Shown: positions 43,583 through 53,237, counted from the first letter of the stretch. The stretch is DNA of 64,000 nucleotides from Eggerthella sp. (GCA_030540085.1 JAUNWY010000006.1:45716-109715), one strand, 5' to 3'. Notes: generated by a model not told the origin, from the sequence alone. Numbers and translations are program-made.

Positions 43583-43794
43583 GATCAATTCGTTCCAGAA
43601 ACAAAAAACCGAGTGTTTTTGCAACTTTTTTGCGATTGCGGACTCCCTCCTGTTCCTGCAAAGCGGAAATAAGCCGCTGCGCAGCCGTTTTCGCTGCATT
43701 TTTGGCCCTCAATTCGTGATTGGGGGCTCTGGAGCAATCCCTAATCGCAAAAAAGTTGCAATTCTGGTCGATTTTTTGTTTTTGGTTCTTGGTC
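43583..43794. repeat. About 212-bp folded inverted-repeat element
   Basis: Outer arms of about 55 nt are complementary with a few mismatches. They include a perfect 19-bp core (43619-43637 with 43743-43761). The inside has two more hairpins: GCAGC/GCTGC at 43681-43697 and GCCCTCAAT/ATTGGGGGC at 43705-43727. It may be a MITE-like repeat or a structured RNA. The 167-aa minus-strand frame through it is not convincing. Confidence 0.55.
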
Positions 43795-43967
43795 GGCTTC
43801 GGGGCGGTGCCGGGGTGGGATAGGCCCGATGTGGCGCACGGGCAGACGATAATCCGAATATACATCGCAGAAACGAATGCCGGCTTATCCCTTATTGGAA
43901 TGAGGTCCTTTGAATCATCTTCGTTGCTTCCGTTCTGCAAGGTGTCTGGGGTTCTACTTGTGCGCGG

Positions 43968-43973
43968 TATAAT
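43968..43973 (+). promoter_or_regulatory. -10 element of polA
   Basis: TATAAT lies 29 nt before the polA ATG. The -35 region (TCTGGG, 17-bp spacing) is weak. Confidence 0.5.
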
Positions 43974-44002
43974 CGTTACGTTCAAACATGAAAGGAATTC
44001 CT

Positions 44003-46621
44003 ATGCCTAAAACCGTTGCTGTGATTGACGGAAACTCTTTGATGCATCGTGCATATCATGCCGTTCCGCCAACTATGACGGCACCCGACGGTACTCCTAC
44101 CAATGCAGCATTCGGATTCCTTTCCATGTTGCTGAAATTCATCGAAATGGAACAGCCCGACGCTTTGGTCTGCGCGTTTGATAAGGGTCGTCCTAAGTTC
44201 CGCATGGAGGCGCTTGAGCAGTACAAGGCGCAGCGACCTCCTATGGACGAAGAACTGAAAGCCCAGTTTCCCGTTATCGAAAACCTATTAGCTTCCATGA
44301 ACGTGCCGGTTGTGGCTCTTCCCGGTTGGGAGGGTGACGACATCTTGGGTACCGTTGCTGCGCGTGATGAGGAGCTGGGCTATAGGACGCTTTTGGTCAC
44401 GGGAGACAAAGATGCCTATCAGCTGGCCAGCGACCTAACGAAAATCGTAACCACTAAGCGTGGAATTACCGATGTGGTCATTTACGGCCCCGAAGAAGTG
44501 GAGAAGCGCTACGGTGTAACGCCTGCTCAGTTTACGGATTTTTTGGGTCTCAAAGGCGACAATGCCGATAACATCCCCGGTGTTCCTGGCATCGGTGATA
44601 AAAAGGCCGCCTCGATGCTTCAGGCATATGGCAACCTGGAGGGCATCTACGCCAACCTTGACAAGTTCAAGGGAAAGCAGTTGGAAAACCTGACTAACTA
44701 CAAAGATGATGCATTCCTTTCCCGTCAGGTGGCTACCATTGTGCGCGATGCCGATTTTGAACTTGATCTTGAAACGATCAGCTTCCCGGATTTCGATGCG
44801 GAGCAGGTTACCAAGGCATTCACCGATGTGCGTATGATGGCCCACCTGGCAAAGATCCTGAAGCTCCAGGGGGGCGAAGCTGCTTCTATCGATTTGGGCT
44901 CTTGGGATGATTTCGTTGAAGGCGATGAAGCGAAGGCGGCTATCGAACTGCCTGCAGAGGGCTACGTACCAGTTGCGTGGGCGCTTGATCCTCAAGCATC
45001 GCTTTTTGGCGACGGGCTGACTTTGGCAGTGAACCTGGGTGGTTCAACCGCGCTCTTCCATGACGAGGAAGCAAAAGAGACTCTTGCTTTCCTTGTCCGC
45101 GAACGAGAAATCGCCGCAGCAGATGCAAAGTCGTTGTTTCAAGTGGTGTTCCCCGCTGATACCGCACAGGATGCCCTCGTTTCCCGTGGGGAAATACTCG
45201 ATGCGCATATGTTCGATGTAACCCTTGCCGCCTACGTTGCCGATTCCAATAACGGTGCAGCTACTTTGAATGCCCTTATGGAGCGCTATGCGGGCGCGGT
45301 TCTTCCCGATGAAAAGGATCCGCAAAAACAAGTGGCGCTGCAGGCTGCTGCGATTGGCGCCTTGGTAGATCCTTTGGCTCAAGAGCTTGAAAAAGAGGGC
45401 GCTCGCAAGGTCTATGACGCTATCGATCTGCCGTTGGTTGGCGTGCTCGCTTGTATGGAGCGCACGGGAGCTGCTTTGGACGTTGATCATCTGAAAGCCT
45501 TGAACGAAAGCACCGGCGCCGAAGTCGATCGTCTGCGTGCGGCGATTTATGCCTCGGCAGGGCATGAGTTCAATGTTGATTCCCCAAAGCAGCTCTCAGA
45601 GGTGTTGTTCGACGAATTGGGCCTCACTCCGAAGAAAAAGACACGAAGCGGTTATTCCACCAACGCTTCTGTTCTGAAAGAGCTAACCGACGAACACGAA
45701 CTGCCCAGCCTTATGCTGGAATATCGCGAATACGCGAAGATCAAATCGACGTACATCGATGCCCTGCCGCGTATGCGAGCTGAAGACGGGCGTGTCCACA
45801 CATCGTTCAATGAGATGGTTACCACCACTGGTCGCCTTTCCTCTTCTGATCCGAATTTGCAGAATATTCCGGTTCGCACCGATTTTGGACGCCAGATAAG
45901 AACCTGCTTTGTGCCGCTCAATGAGGGAGAAGTCTTCGTTTCTGCCGATTATTCCCAGATCGAATTGCGCCTTTTGGCACACCTTTCAGGGGATGAGCAT
46001 CTTATTGCCTCATTCAATTCCGGTGAGGATTTTCACGCCAGCACGGCTTCGCGTGTGTTCGGCGTTCCGATGGACGACGTTACGCCGCAGATGCGCAGTC
46101 GAGCGAAAGCAGTGAACTTCGGCATTGTGTACGGTCAGCAGGCCTATGGCCTTTCGCAGTCACTTCATATCCCGTTCTATGAAGCGAAGGAAATGATCGA
46201 TCGCTATTTTGAGGTTCATCCCGGCGTGCGTACTTATCTCGATGACGTGGTAGCGCAGGCCCACAAAGATGGCTATGCCACCACCTTGTTCGGTCGTCGC
46301 CGTTATATCCCTGAGCTGAAAGCCAAGAATGCCGCCCAGCGTGGTTTTGGCGAGCGTACGGCGATGAACCATCCTATGCAGGGTACCGCCGCCGACATTA
46401 TCAAGCTTGCCATGCGTCAGGTGCAAGATGAGCTTGTAACGCGAGATCTTGGCACGAGGCTCATGCTTCAGGTGCATGACGAACTTGACCTTTCGGTGCC
46501 CGAGTCGGAAGTGGAAGAGGTTTCGGATCTTCTGGCAAGCGTGATGGAATCGGTCGTTGAGTTGTCGGTCCCGTTGTTGGTTGATGTGTCGGCTGGCGCC
46601 AACTGGGCTGAGGCTCATTAG
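44003..46621 (+). CDS. polA: DNA polymerase I
   Basis: A repair and lagging-strand polymerase of 872 aa. The N-terminal 5'-3' exonuclease domain (about residues 1-290) has VIDGNSLMHRAYHA, GDKDAYQLAS and LKGDNADNIPGVPGIG. The middle 3'-5' exonuclease-like domain lacks the DTE metal motif, so proofreading is probably lost. The polymerase domain has motif A (DYSQIELRLLAHLSGD), motif B (RSRAKAVNFGIVYGQQAYG) and motif C (LQVHDELDL). ATG 44003 follows GAAAGGAATTCCT; ATG 43988 lacks a site. Confidence 0.96.
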   Translation: MPKTVAVIDGNSLMHRAYHAVPPTMTAPDGTPTNAAFGFLSMLLKFIEMEQPDALVCAFDKGRPKFRMEALEQYKAQRPPMDEELKAQFPVIENLLASMNVPVVALPGWEGDDILGTVAARDEELGYRTLLVTGDKDAYQLASDLTKIVTTKRGITDVVIYGPEEVEKRYGVTPAQFTDFLGLKGDNADNIPGVPGIGDKKAASMLQAYGNLEGIYANLDKFKGKQLENLTNYKDDAFLSRQVATIVRDADFELDLETISFPDFDAEQVTKAFTDVRMMAHLAKILKLQGGEAASIDLGSWDDFVEGDEAKAAIELPAEGYVPVAWALDPQASLFGDGLTLAVNLGGSTALFHDEEAKETLAFLVREREIAAADAKSLFQVVFPADTAQDALVSRGEILDAHMFDVTLAAYVADSNNGAATLNALMERYAGAVLPDEKDPQKQVALQAAAIGALVDPLAQELEKEGARKVYDAIDLPLVGVLACMERTGAALDVDHLKALNESTGAEVDRLRAAIYASAGHEFNVDSPKQLSEVLFDELGLTPKKKTRSGYSTNASVLKELTDEHELPSLMLEYREYAKIKSTYIDALPRMRAEDGRVHTSFNEMVTTTGRLSSSDPNLQNIPVRTDFGRQIRTCFVPLNEGEVFVSADYSQIELRLLAHLSGDEHLIASFNSGEDFHASTASRVFGVPMDDVTPQMRSRAKAVNFGIVYGQQAYGLSQSLHIPFYEAKEMIDRYFEVHPGVRTYLDDVVAQAHKDGYATTLFGRRRYIPELKAKNAAQRGFGERTAMNHPMQGTAADIIKLAMRQVQDELVTRDLGTRLMLQVHDELDLSVPESEVEEVSDLLASVMESVVELSVPLLVDVSAGANWAEAH

Positions 46622-46667
46622 GGGTATCGCTTTTACGGCATCCGCGATCGCGTTCCTGCTGATTCGC

Positions 46668-48446
46668 CTAAAACCCCTGTTCGAGTTCGAGGAGGGCTCG
46701 GTAGTGCTGGTTGCTGCGCTCGAGTTCTTCTGGTGCCCCGTCAAGAACTATGCGGCCGTTTTCCAGGAACAGCACGCGATCCATGTCTGATACCCCTTGG
46801 AGGTGATGGGTGATTAGGACCACCGTTTTGCCTGCAAGCACTTCGAACATGGTGTCCAGCACCTCGTGTTCGGTGCGGGGGTCGAGGCTTACCGTTGGTT
46901 CGTCGAGGATGACAATAGGCGCATCCTGCAAAAGGATGCGTGCCAGGGCGACGCGATGACGCTCGCCGCCCGAGAAGCGCAATCCTGCTTCATCGAGTAC
47001 GGTGTCAAGACCTTTCGGCAATCGTGCAAGCAACTTTTTCAAGCCGACGCGTTCAAGAGCGCGTTCAAGCTCCCCGTCGCTTGCTTGGGGTTTGGCTATA
47101 AGCAGATTGTTGCGCAGGGTGTCGTTGAACAGGTACGTAGCCTGCTGGCAGACGCCGAACATCCGAGGCGCATCACCCCCAAGCTCCGAGCAGGGAAGCC
47201 CTCCAGCGGTGATGCTGCCTGAGGTCGGGGTGAGGTCTCCGCGCAACAGATGTGCGAGGGTGGTTTTCCCCGATCCGCTTTTTCCAAGGAGTGCAAGATG
47301 CTGCCCCGGCGAAAGGGAGAGGCTGATTCCGCAAATCGTGGGGGACTGGCCAGGGTAGGCGAATTCAACGTTTTTTAACTCGACAACTGGATGCTTCAGG
47401 TCGAGATTAATATTTTGCGCATGCTCGGATTCCGGGCTGGTTCCTGTTTCCCCTTCAACGGGTAGGGAAAGATCGTTGAGCCGTGCTATGGAATCGAAGT
47501 GCCCCTGAGCCTGCGTTGCGGCAACGGGCATCACTGCGAAGGCATCGATAAGGGGGAATGCCCCCAGCGCAAAAGCCAGAATCCAATTTGCCTGCCCTCC
47601 CCGCATCCCGCCAAAGGTGATTGCCGCCCAGCATATGAGGGCAATGATGGCGCATGCGAATATTGCTTGTTGGGCCAGGTCGCGCTTGCGATCGAAGGCG
47701 TGCGCTTGAGCTTTTAAGCGGTTGAGGTCTTCCTGTCCGTTTTCGCATTGTGTTAAGAAATCAGCTTTTCTGCCCGAAAGCGTCCAGTCGGTGATTCCTA
47801 GGATGTTGTCGGCATAGGTAGCGTAGCGTTTTGCGGCAAGCTCTTTTGCCATCGATTGACGCTTGCCGTTGATACTCACTGAAACCGCGGGAACAACAAA
47901 GAGTTCGAGCGATACGAAGACAAAGCACACCAAGCATGCGAGGGGCGAAAAACAACCGAACAGAACACATAGTCCCACGCCAGCTGCTAGGGCTATTGCG
48001 GTTGGGAAAACGCAGCGGAGATAGAGGTTCTGGATATGCTCAACGTCTTCCGCCAGAAGCCCTAGGGCATCGCCAAGGCGGTGGCTGGCACGGAAGAAAA
48101 CACCTTCTGCATCAAAGGATCGGTAGAGCTGCTTGCGAAGATTCGAAGTGAATCGCAGCACCCAATCGTGACTCGCTAAGCGTTCGCAGTAGTGCAGAAT
48201 AGGTTTTCCCACGCCGAATACCCGCACGCAAAGCAAAGGTGTGCCCAGCATCAAAACCGAATACGGCATTTCGGCAGAGCCGGCAATGAGCCATCCTGAA
48301 GTGAACATAAGTCCGGCGGCGAAAAGAACTGTGCAACAGCCCAGAACAAGAGCCAGTGAGAGGATTTTGCGATAGCGGCCCAGATAGGGTTTAACCCATG
48401 CATCGCGCTTAAGCAGGGCGATCGTTTCTTTCAAACTGCTATTCAT
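46668..48446 (-). CDS. cydC: Thiol reductant ABC exporter subunit CydC
   Basis: Half of the CydDC exporter that sends glutathione or cysteine to the outside and is needed to assemble cytochrome bd. The protein is about 592 aa with six membrane helices (about residues 25-310), then an ATPase domain with Walker A GKSGSGKTT, signature FSGGERHRVALARIL and Walker B IVILDEPTVSLDP. ATG 48446 has GGAAGGAGGG upstream and overlaps the cydD stop by 8 nt. It is convergent with polA. Confidence 0.92.
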   Translation of the reverse strand: MNSSLKETIALLKRDAWVKPYLGRYRKILSLALVLGCCTVLFAAGLMFTSGWLIAGSAEMPYSVLMLGTPLLCVRVFGVGKPILHYCERLASHDWVLRFTSNLRKQLYRSFDAEGVFFRASHRLGDALGLLAEDVEHIQNLYLRCVFPTAIALAAGVGLCVLFGCFSPLACLVCFVFVSLELFVVPAVSVSINGKRQSMAKELAAKRYATYADNILGITDWTLSGRKADFLTQCENGQEDLNRLKAQAHAFDRKRDLAQQAIFACAIIALICWAAITFGGMRGGQANWILAFALGAFPLIDAFAVMPVAATQAQGHFDSIARLNDLSLPVEGETGTSPESEHAQNINLDLKHPVVELKNVEFAYPGQSPTICGISLSLSPGQHLALLGKSGSGKTTLAHLLRGDLTPTSGSITAGGLPCSELGGDAPRMFGVCQQATYLFNDTLRNNLLIAKPQASDGELERALERVGLKKLLARLPKGLDTVLDEAGLRFSGGERHRVALARILLQDAPIVILDEPTVSLDPRTEHEVLDTMFEVLAGKTVVLITHHLQGVSDMDRVLFLENGRIVLDGAPEELERSNQHYRALLELEQGF

Positions 48447-50193
48447 CGCCACCCTCCTTCCCGCGACTTGACAGATAGGCAAAAGAGTCTTCTTTGCTCA
48501 ACGACTCGAAGGAGCCAAAGCCTCTAACCTGTCCGTCTTCAAGCAGGAGGACTTCATCCATTTCGCTTAGCCAATGAAGACGATGGGTTGCAAAGAAAAC
48601 CAGTTTGTCTTCCATCAGAGGAAGCATGCGCTGTTCGAGCTCCCATTCCGTTTCAATGTCGAGATGAGCCGTTGGCTCGTCGAACACCAAGACTCGACAG
48701 GTTCGATGCAGCACTGCACGTGCAAGGGCGACACGTTGCGACTGTCCGCCGCTCAACGACCGCCCACCTTCGCCAACAACGGTATCCAGCCCCTCGGGCA
48801 GTTCGGCAACCAGGCTGGTGAGTCCAACCAGTTCAAGCGCGTGGGCAATTTCGGCTTCGGTTGCATCGGGCTGGTAAAACGTCAGATTGTTTCGGAGGGT
48901 GGTGCTGAAAATATGAGGAGATTGGGGCAGATAAGCTACTTGTTTTCTCCAGCTAGGCATCGAGAGTGTCTCGATTGCGTGGTCGTTGACGACGATGGAC
49001 CCTTGGGTGGGCTGCAAGACGCCGGCAAGAAGCTGGGCAAGGGTAGTTTTTCCACAGCCGGATGGTCCCACGATGCCGTATTTGCGGAAGCCTCCGAAAG
49101 AGCAGGAAACGTCTTCCAGAGCTGCTTCCCCCTCGTAGGAGAGCCCTATATGTTCGAAGGTGAGCACGCTGCGCTCTTGCCAAGGCTCTAATTTGGGGGC
49201 GTCAACCTGCAATTCAGGCGTGCGGTCTTCTTTCTTCGCTTCGGTTCCAGCGGAGCCCCCCAGTACTTCCAGTACTTGGGTAAGGGTGTTTTTCCCGTTT
49301 AACGTAGCGTGGTAATCGGAGGCGAATTCGCGGATTGGGCGAAAATAATCGGGCATGATGACCAAGACGAACAGCGCGGGCAGCAGGGCAATGGATCCAT
49401 CTACCAGGCGAAAGCCGAGCATAACGGCAACTGCTGCGAGGGAAATGGTGGAAAATGCGTCAAGCACAGCGCCCGAAAGCGTTGCGGTACGCAATGTCTT
49501 CATCGTTGCTATGCGGAATTGTTCGCTTGTCTCATATACGCGATCGGCTTGCTCGTTGCTTCGGCCGAAGTACTTCAGGGTGTCGATGCCGCGCAGCGAA
49601 TCGATGAAATGGTTTGCAAGGCGCTGGTATTCGCGATGTTGCTTGCCAGCTTCCTCTTGTGCAGTGCTTCCGATAAGAACCATCTGAAGGATGATGGCGG
49701 GAAATACCAGAAGCGCAATAAGGGCGGAAACCCAGTCCTGGAAGACGATCACGGCAAGAAGGACGAAAGGCACCGTGACCAGTGCCACCGTACGAGGTAA
49801 AGCGGTGCTCAAATATTGCTCAATGTTGTCGATGCCATCAAGGCAGAGTGTCGAAGCTGCGCCCGTTCCTAGTCTTTGGGTTAAGGGCGAGCCTCCTTCA
49901 TAGAGACGCTTTGCCAGCTGCTGGCGAAACTCTTCAGTGCGCGCCGCCGCAAAGAGCTCGAGCTGCTTGGCCTGAATGGTGCTGACTGCCTGTTTCCCGA
50001 TGAAGCAGAGCGCAAAGGCGCCAAGCTCAGCTGCGACGTCGGAGAGGGTGTTTCCTTCCCAAAGAAGGGTCAAGGCCCATGCCAGGGTTGCGGCTTGACC
50101 CACCATGAATGCCGCCAGAAGAAGGGAGGTGGCAATGCACCAGGCGATAGCGCTCTTTGCGCCGGGAAGGGTAAAGAGCCTCTTATCGAACAT
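48439..50193 (-). CDS. cydD: Thiol reductant ABC exporter subunit CydD
   Basis: The partner half-transporter of CydC, about 584 aa. Its N terminus is FDKRLFTLPGAKSAIAWCIA with six helices up to about residue 320. The C-terminal ATPase has GPSGCGKTT, SLSGGQSQRVALARAV and VLVFDEPTAHLD. ATG 50193 follows GAAAGGAGGAGGC. It lies 124 nt downstream of cydB, with a terminator-like hairpin between, in the order cydA-cydB-cydD-cydC. Confidence 0.92.
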   Translation of the reverse strand: MFDKRLFTLPGAKSAIAWCIATSLLLAAFMVGQAATLAWALTLLWEGNTLSDVAAELGAFALCFIGKQAVSTIQAKQLELFAAARTEEFRQQLAKRLYEGGSPLTQRLGTGAASTLCLDGIDNIEQYLSTALPRTVALVTVPFVLLAVIVFQDWVSALIALLVFPAIILQMVLIGSTAQEEAGKQHREYQRLANHFIDSLRGIDTLKYFGRSNEQADRVYETSEQFRIATMKTLRTATLSGAVLDAFSTISLAAVAVMLGFRLVDGSIALLPALFVLVIMPDYFRPIREFASDYHATLNGKNTLTQVLEVLGGSAGTEAKKEDRTPELQVDAPKLEPWQERSVLTFEHIGLSYEGEAALEDVSCSFGGFRKYGIVGPSGCGKTTLAQLLAGVLQPTQGSIVVNDHAIETLSMPSWRKQVAYLPQSPHIFSTTLRNNLTFYQPDATEAEIAHALELVGLTSLVAELPEGLDTVVGEGGRSLSGGQSQRVALARAVLHRTCRVLVFDEPTAHLDIETEWELEQRMLPLMEDKLVFFATHRLHWLSEMDEVLLLEDGQVRGFGSFESLSKEDSFAYLSSRGKEGGDE

Positions 50194-50261
50194 GCCTCCT
50201 CCTTTCATCTGCAAAGGCAGCGTGTTATGGGACGCTGGATACGGCGCCCCCTCTGGCATCT

Positions 50262-50312
50262 TCAACGAAAACGAAAGCGGCGGCTACCCCGCTTAGGGTA
50301 TTTCGCCGCCGC
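50262..50312 (-). terminator. Attenuator or terminator between cydB and cydD
   Basis: GCGGCGG (50277-50283) pairs with CCGCCGC (50306-50312), with an inner ACCC/GGGT stem. On the minus strand a T-rich TTTCGTTTTCGTT follows. It probably lowers cydDC expression relative to cydAB. Confidence 0.7.
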
Positions 50313-50317
50313 ATAGG

Positions 50318-51340
50318 TTAGTATTCGTTGGCCTCATCAGCGCTGATGCGTCCACGGAAGGTGCGATACACCAGTACGTGATACACCAGCACCAAGGGAA
50401 GGCCAATACAGGTGATGCCTGTCATCCATGCGAGGGCCAAATCGGAAGAAGCGGCATTCGCGATGGTGATGCTCGTGCCCGTTGTGGCAACTACCAGGGT
50501 GGGGAACATCGAGGCTGCGAACAGTACCACCAGGAGCAGGGCCGATGCGCTGCTTGCCAGGAACGGAAGAAGATCATTGTCCGTTTCCCTGGAGGCCAAG
50601 AAGAGCGCCATCAGCGCAGCAACCACGCCCGCGCAGGCAACCGAGCGCAGCGTTCCGAGGCCAGGGTCAAGGGTGGGCGCAATGCCCATCAGGGCGTATG
50701 CACTTACGGCAACGAACAGCGCCATGGTTATGCAGGCCAAGGGGCAGCGCAGCTTGGCGGCACGCGCCTGCAGGTCAGACGGCTTTTCGGCCTTGAGCGC
50801 AATCCAGGTTGCTCCTTGGGTGATGAACACCGAAAGGCCCAGAAGCCCACACAGAAGCGTGAAGGGGGTGATGAGCCCCAGAAGCGGAACGCCCGCATAA
50901 TCGCCATTGGCGTCAAGGGGGATGCCGGCGTATACGTTGCCGATGGCCACGCCGAACAACAGGGCAGGCAAGAGCGACCCAATAAAGAACAGGGCATCCC
51001 AAACCTTGCCCCATTTGGGGTCATGGGCGCGATATTCGAGCGATACAGCTCGGACGATCAGCCCGAACAGCACGAGCATGATAGCCAGGTAAAAGCCCGA
51101 AAACGTAGTAGCGTACGCGGGGGCAAATGCGGCAAACAGCGCGCCACCAGCAGTGAGGAGCCACACTTCGTTGCCGTCCCAGGTTGGGCCGATGGCCCGA
51201 CGCACTACGGCCTTTTCATTTTCGTCTTTTGCGATAAAGGGCGAAAGGATGCCGGCGCCCAAATCAAATCCATCGAGGATGAAATAGCCCGCGATAAGCA
51301 CAGCTATCAGGGCAAACCAGAGAATTCCCAATGCGGTCAT
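50318..51340 (-). CDS. cydB: Cytochrome bd ubiquinol/menaquinol oxidase subunit II
   Basis: The structural subunit of the bd-type terminal oxidase, 340 aa with eight to nine helices. Typical are the N-terminal WFALIAVLIAGYFILDGFD and the GPTWDGNEVWLLTAGGALFA motif. It starts 2 nt after the cydA stop, so the two are coupled. Together with CydA it reduces oxygen to water with high affinity, which suits an anaerobe or microaerophile that must remove traces of oxygen. Confidence 0.95.
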   Translation of the reverse strand: MTALGILWFALIAVLIAGYFILDGFDLGAGILSPFIAKDENEKAVVRRAIGPTWDGNEVWLLTAGGALFAAFAPAYATTFSGFYLAIMLVLFGLIVRAVSLEYRAHDPKWGKVWDALFFIGSLLPALLFGVAIGNVYAGIPLDANGDYAGVPLLGLITPFTLLCGLLGLSVFITQGATWIALKAEKPSDLQARAAKLRCPLACITMALFVAVSAYALMGIAPTLDPGLGTLRSVACAGVVAALMALFLASRETDNDLLPFLASSASALLLVVLFAASMFPTLVVATTGTSITIANAASSDLALAWMTGITCIGLPLVLVYHVLVYRTFRGRISADEANEY

Positions 51341-51342
51341 GA

Positions 51343-52821
51343 CTACTCACCTGCCTTTCCGATAGAAGTTTCAACGTTACTATTGCTGCTATTGTCCGTT
51401 TTGCGAGCGGCTTCACTGTTTGCCTCGCCGCTCTCATCGATGCGCGGGCCGACCTTGATAAGGTGGATAACGATGCGTGCCCATCCGATGATCAGGAACA
51501 GGTAAATAAGCAGGAACAGCGCCAGCGTGATGGCAAGCTCGGGAGAGGTTACCGATGCGGAAGAAGAGGCTTGCGTGAGCAGGCTTACGCCCTCGGGGCT
51601 GCTGGTGGCAGGGTACACCACCCATGGTTGACGGCCGATTTCCGCAGTGAACCAACCTGCTTCGATGGCCAAGAAGGGGAATAGGGGCGAAGCGATTGCC
51701 AGGTTCTGCAGCCAGCGCATCGAGGCGATGCGCCCCTTGCGGAACGTGAAGATGAAGGCCAACAGGGTGGTAAGTGCAATAAGCCCGAACATTGCCACCA
51801 TCAGGTGATAGCTTTGGAACACGGTATTCACGGGGAGCTCCGAGATGGTTTCTTCAGTGAAATCAGATCCGTAAACGCCGCTCTTTGCCAGGTCGTTGAG
51901 GCCAGGATATTCCGTATCGAACGATCCAGAAGCCAAGAAAGAAGTGCCACCCGGTATGGCGATGGGAGTAATCACCTTTTGGGACGCTTCATCAACCCAG
52001 CCTACTGCATATAGCGGCATGGCTTCTCCGTTGTAGGCGCCTTCCATCATGGCGAACTTTGTAGGCTGCTCTTCAGCCACTGCCACGGCGGATTGGTGGG
52101 CGAATACCACCATAAGGCAGGTTGTGCACAGGGCAACAACGGAGGCAACACGCACCGTCTTCATGGCGAATTCGGTGTGAAGGTCCTTCTTCAGATACCA
52201 CGCGGCAATAGCAAGCGCCGTGAATGCGCCCATGATGAGTAGAGCGTCTACCGTGTGGAAGTAGCGGGGAGCCGTGGTTGCGTTGAATGCGGCATCAAGG
52301 AAGTTGGTCAGGAGTGCCTGGGTGCCGTCTGCAGAAAGCTCGGCGCCTGCTGGGGTTTGCATCCATGAGTTGGCGATGATGATCCACAGCGCAGAGAGGC
52401 ACGAACCCAGCCAAACAAGCCAGGCGGAAACAAGGTAGAATTTGCCGCTTACCTTCTTGCGCCCGAACAGGAGCACGCCAAGGAATACCGATTCCAGGAA
52501 AAAGGCGAGCAGTGCTTCTGCCGCCAATGGCGCACCGAAGATGTCACCCACGAAACGCGCGTAATCGGCCCAGTTGGTACCGAACGAGAATTCCATGGTG
52601 ATGCCGGTTGCAACACCTAGGGCGAAGGTTGCCGTGAATACCTTGATCCAGAAACGGGATGCGGCAGCATCTTCAGCGCTTTGGGATCGATAGTACTTGG
52701 TCTCGAAAATCGCCACAATAAGGCCTAAGCCAATAGAGAGTGGCACAAACACATAGTGGTACATAGCCGTGAGCGCAAACTGAATGCGTGCAAGCAGTAC
52801 CGGGTCGGTGAGGAATTCCAT
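51343..52821 (-). CDS. cydA: Cytochrome bd oxidase subunit I
   Basis: The heme-bearing subunit (b558, b595, d) of the bd oxidase, 492 aa. The first helix has the heme His (ALTAMYHYVFVPLSIG). The quinol loop has the conserved QPTKFAMMEG (Lys and Glu of the quinol site), and GRQPWVVYPAT is present. The Q loop is of the short type. ATG 52821 has GGAAAAGGAGGTGG upstream; the upstream ATG at 52851 is not used. It heads the minus-strand operon cydABDC. Confidence 0.95.
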   Translation of the reverse strand: MEFLTDPVLLARIQFALTAMYHYVFVPLSIGLGLIVAIFETKYYRSQSAEDAAASRFWIKVFTATFALGVATGITMEFSFGTNWADYARFVGDIFGAPLAAEALLAFFLESVFLGVLLFGRKKVSGKFYLVSAWLVWLGSCLSALWIIIANSWMQTPAGAELSADGTQALLTNFLDAAFNATTAPRYFHTVDALLIMGAFTALAIAAWYLKKDLHTEFAMKTVRVASVVALCTTCLMVVFAHQSAVAVAEEQPTKFAMMEGAYNGEAMPLYAVGWVDEASQKVITPIAIPGGTSFLASGSFDTEYPGLNDLAKSGVYGSDFTEETISELPVNTVFQSYHLMVAMFGLIALTTLLAFIFTFRKGRIASMRWLQNLAIASPLFPFLAIEAGWFTAEIGRQPWVVYPATSSPEGVSLLTQASSSASVTSPELAITLALFLLIYLFLIIGWARIVIHLIKVGPRIDESGEANSEAARKTDNSSNSNVETSIGKAGE

Positions 52822-53082
52822 TCGCACACCACCTCCTTTTCCGCAGCCCATTTAGAGGCTGTTCTTCTACACAAAACCATCATATCACCTATAGAGGCGC
52901 AGGTGAGAGCAAATGGTATAAAAATACTAACAATTATCTGTAGACGGTTGAGACCATTGGTGCAGCAAGGGGCGGGCGGGGCTAGAGGGAGAATGCGACG
53001 GGAAGGGTCTTTCTCTTGTTGGCCAATTGTGGAGCGCCTTCACGAAACCTAGGTTTGTTCTTCCATATCGGGCGGTTTCTGG
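52822..53082. other. Divergent regulatory gap between cydA and rplU
   Basis: No gene is supported. On the minus strand an extended -10 (TGA-TATGAT, 52879-52887) is a candidate cydA promoter. AT-rich sequence at 52915-52945 has no clear Rex or ArcA-type site. The plus-strand half leads to the rplU promoter. Confidence 0.45.
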
Positions 53083-53088
53083 TATCAT
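53061..53088 (+). promoter_or_regulatory. Promoter of the rplU operon
   Basis: TTCCAT, a 16-bp spacer and TATCAT (53083-53088) preceded by TGG (extended -10). Confidence 0.5.
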
Positions 53089-53094
53089 TCAACA

Positions 53095-53200
53095 GGTTGC
53101 ACGAAAGGTGCAGCTTAGGAATAAGTGCGATGATACGCGGAGACGGTGCATACGTTGCAACGAAAGGCGCTTTCGTTGACTTGCTACGGTCACGCTGATA
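53095..53200 (+). promoter_or_regulatory. Structured 5' leader of rplU
   Basis: Two stem-loops are seen: GTTGCAC-GAAA-GGTGCAGC near 53096-53113 and AACGAAAG-GCG-CTTTCGTT at 53159-53177. The leader is about 145 nt. This is a likely site for ribosomal-protein autoregulation of the L21 leader type, but I cannot match a known structure. Confidence 0.35.
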
Positions 53201-53237
53201 AGCTATCGCCTTGCGTTTATTTCAAATAAGGAGAATT

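Noticed and set aside
43482..43985. 167-aa minus-strand frame through the inverted-repeat element
   Set aside because: Its reading passes through palindromic AT-rich sequence, ends by chance and lacks a Shine-Dalgarno. The folded repeat explains the sequence better.
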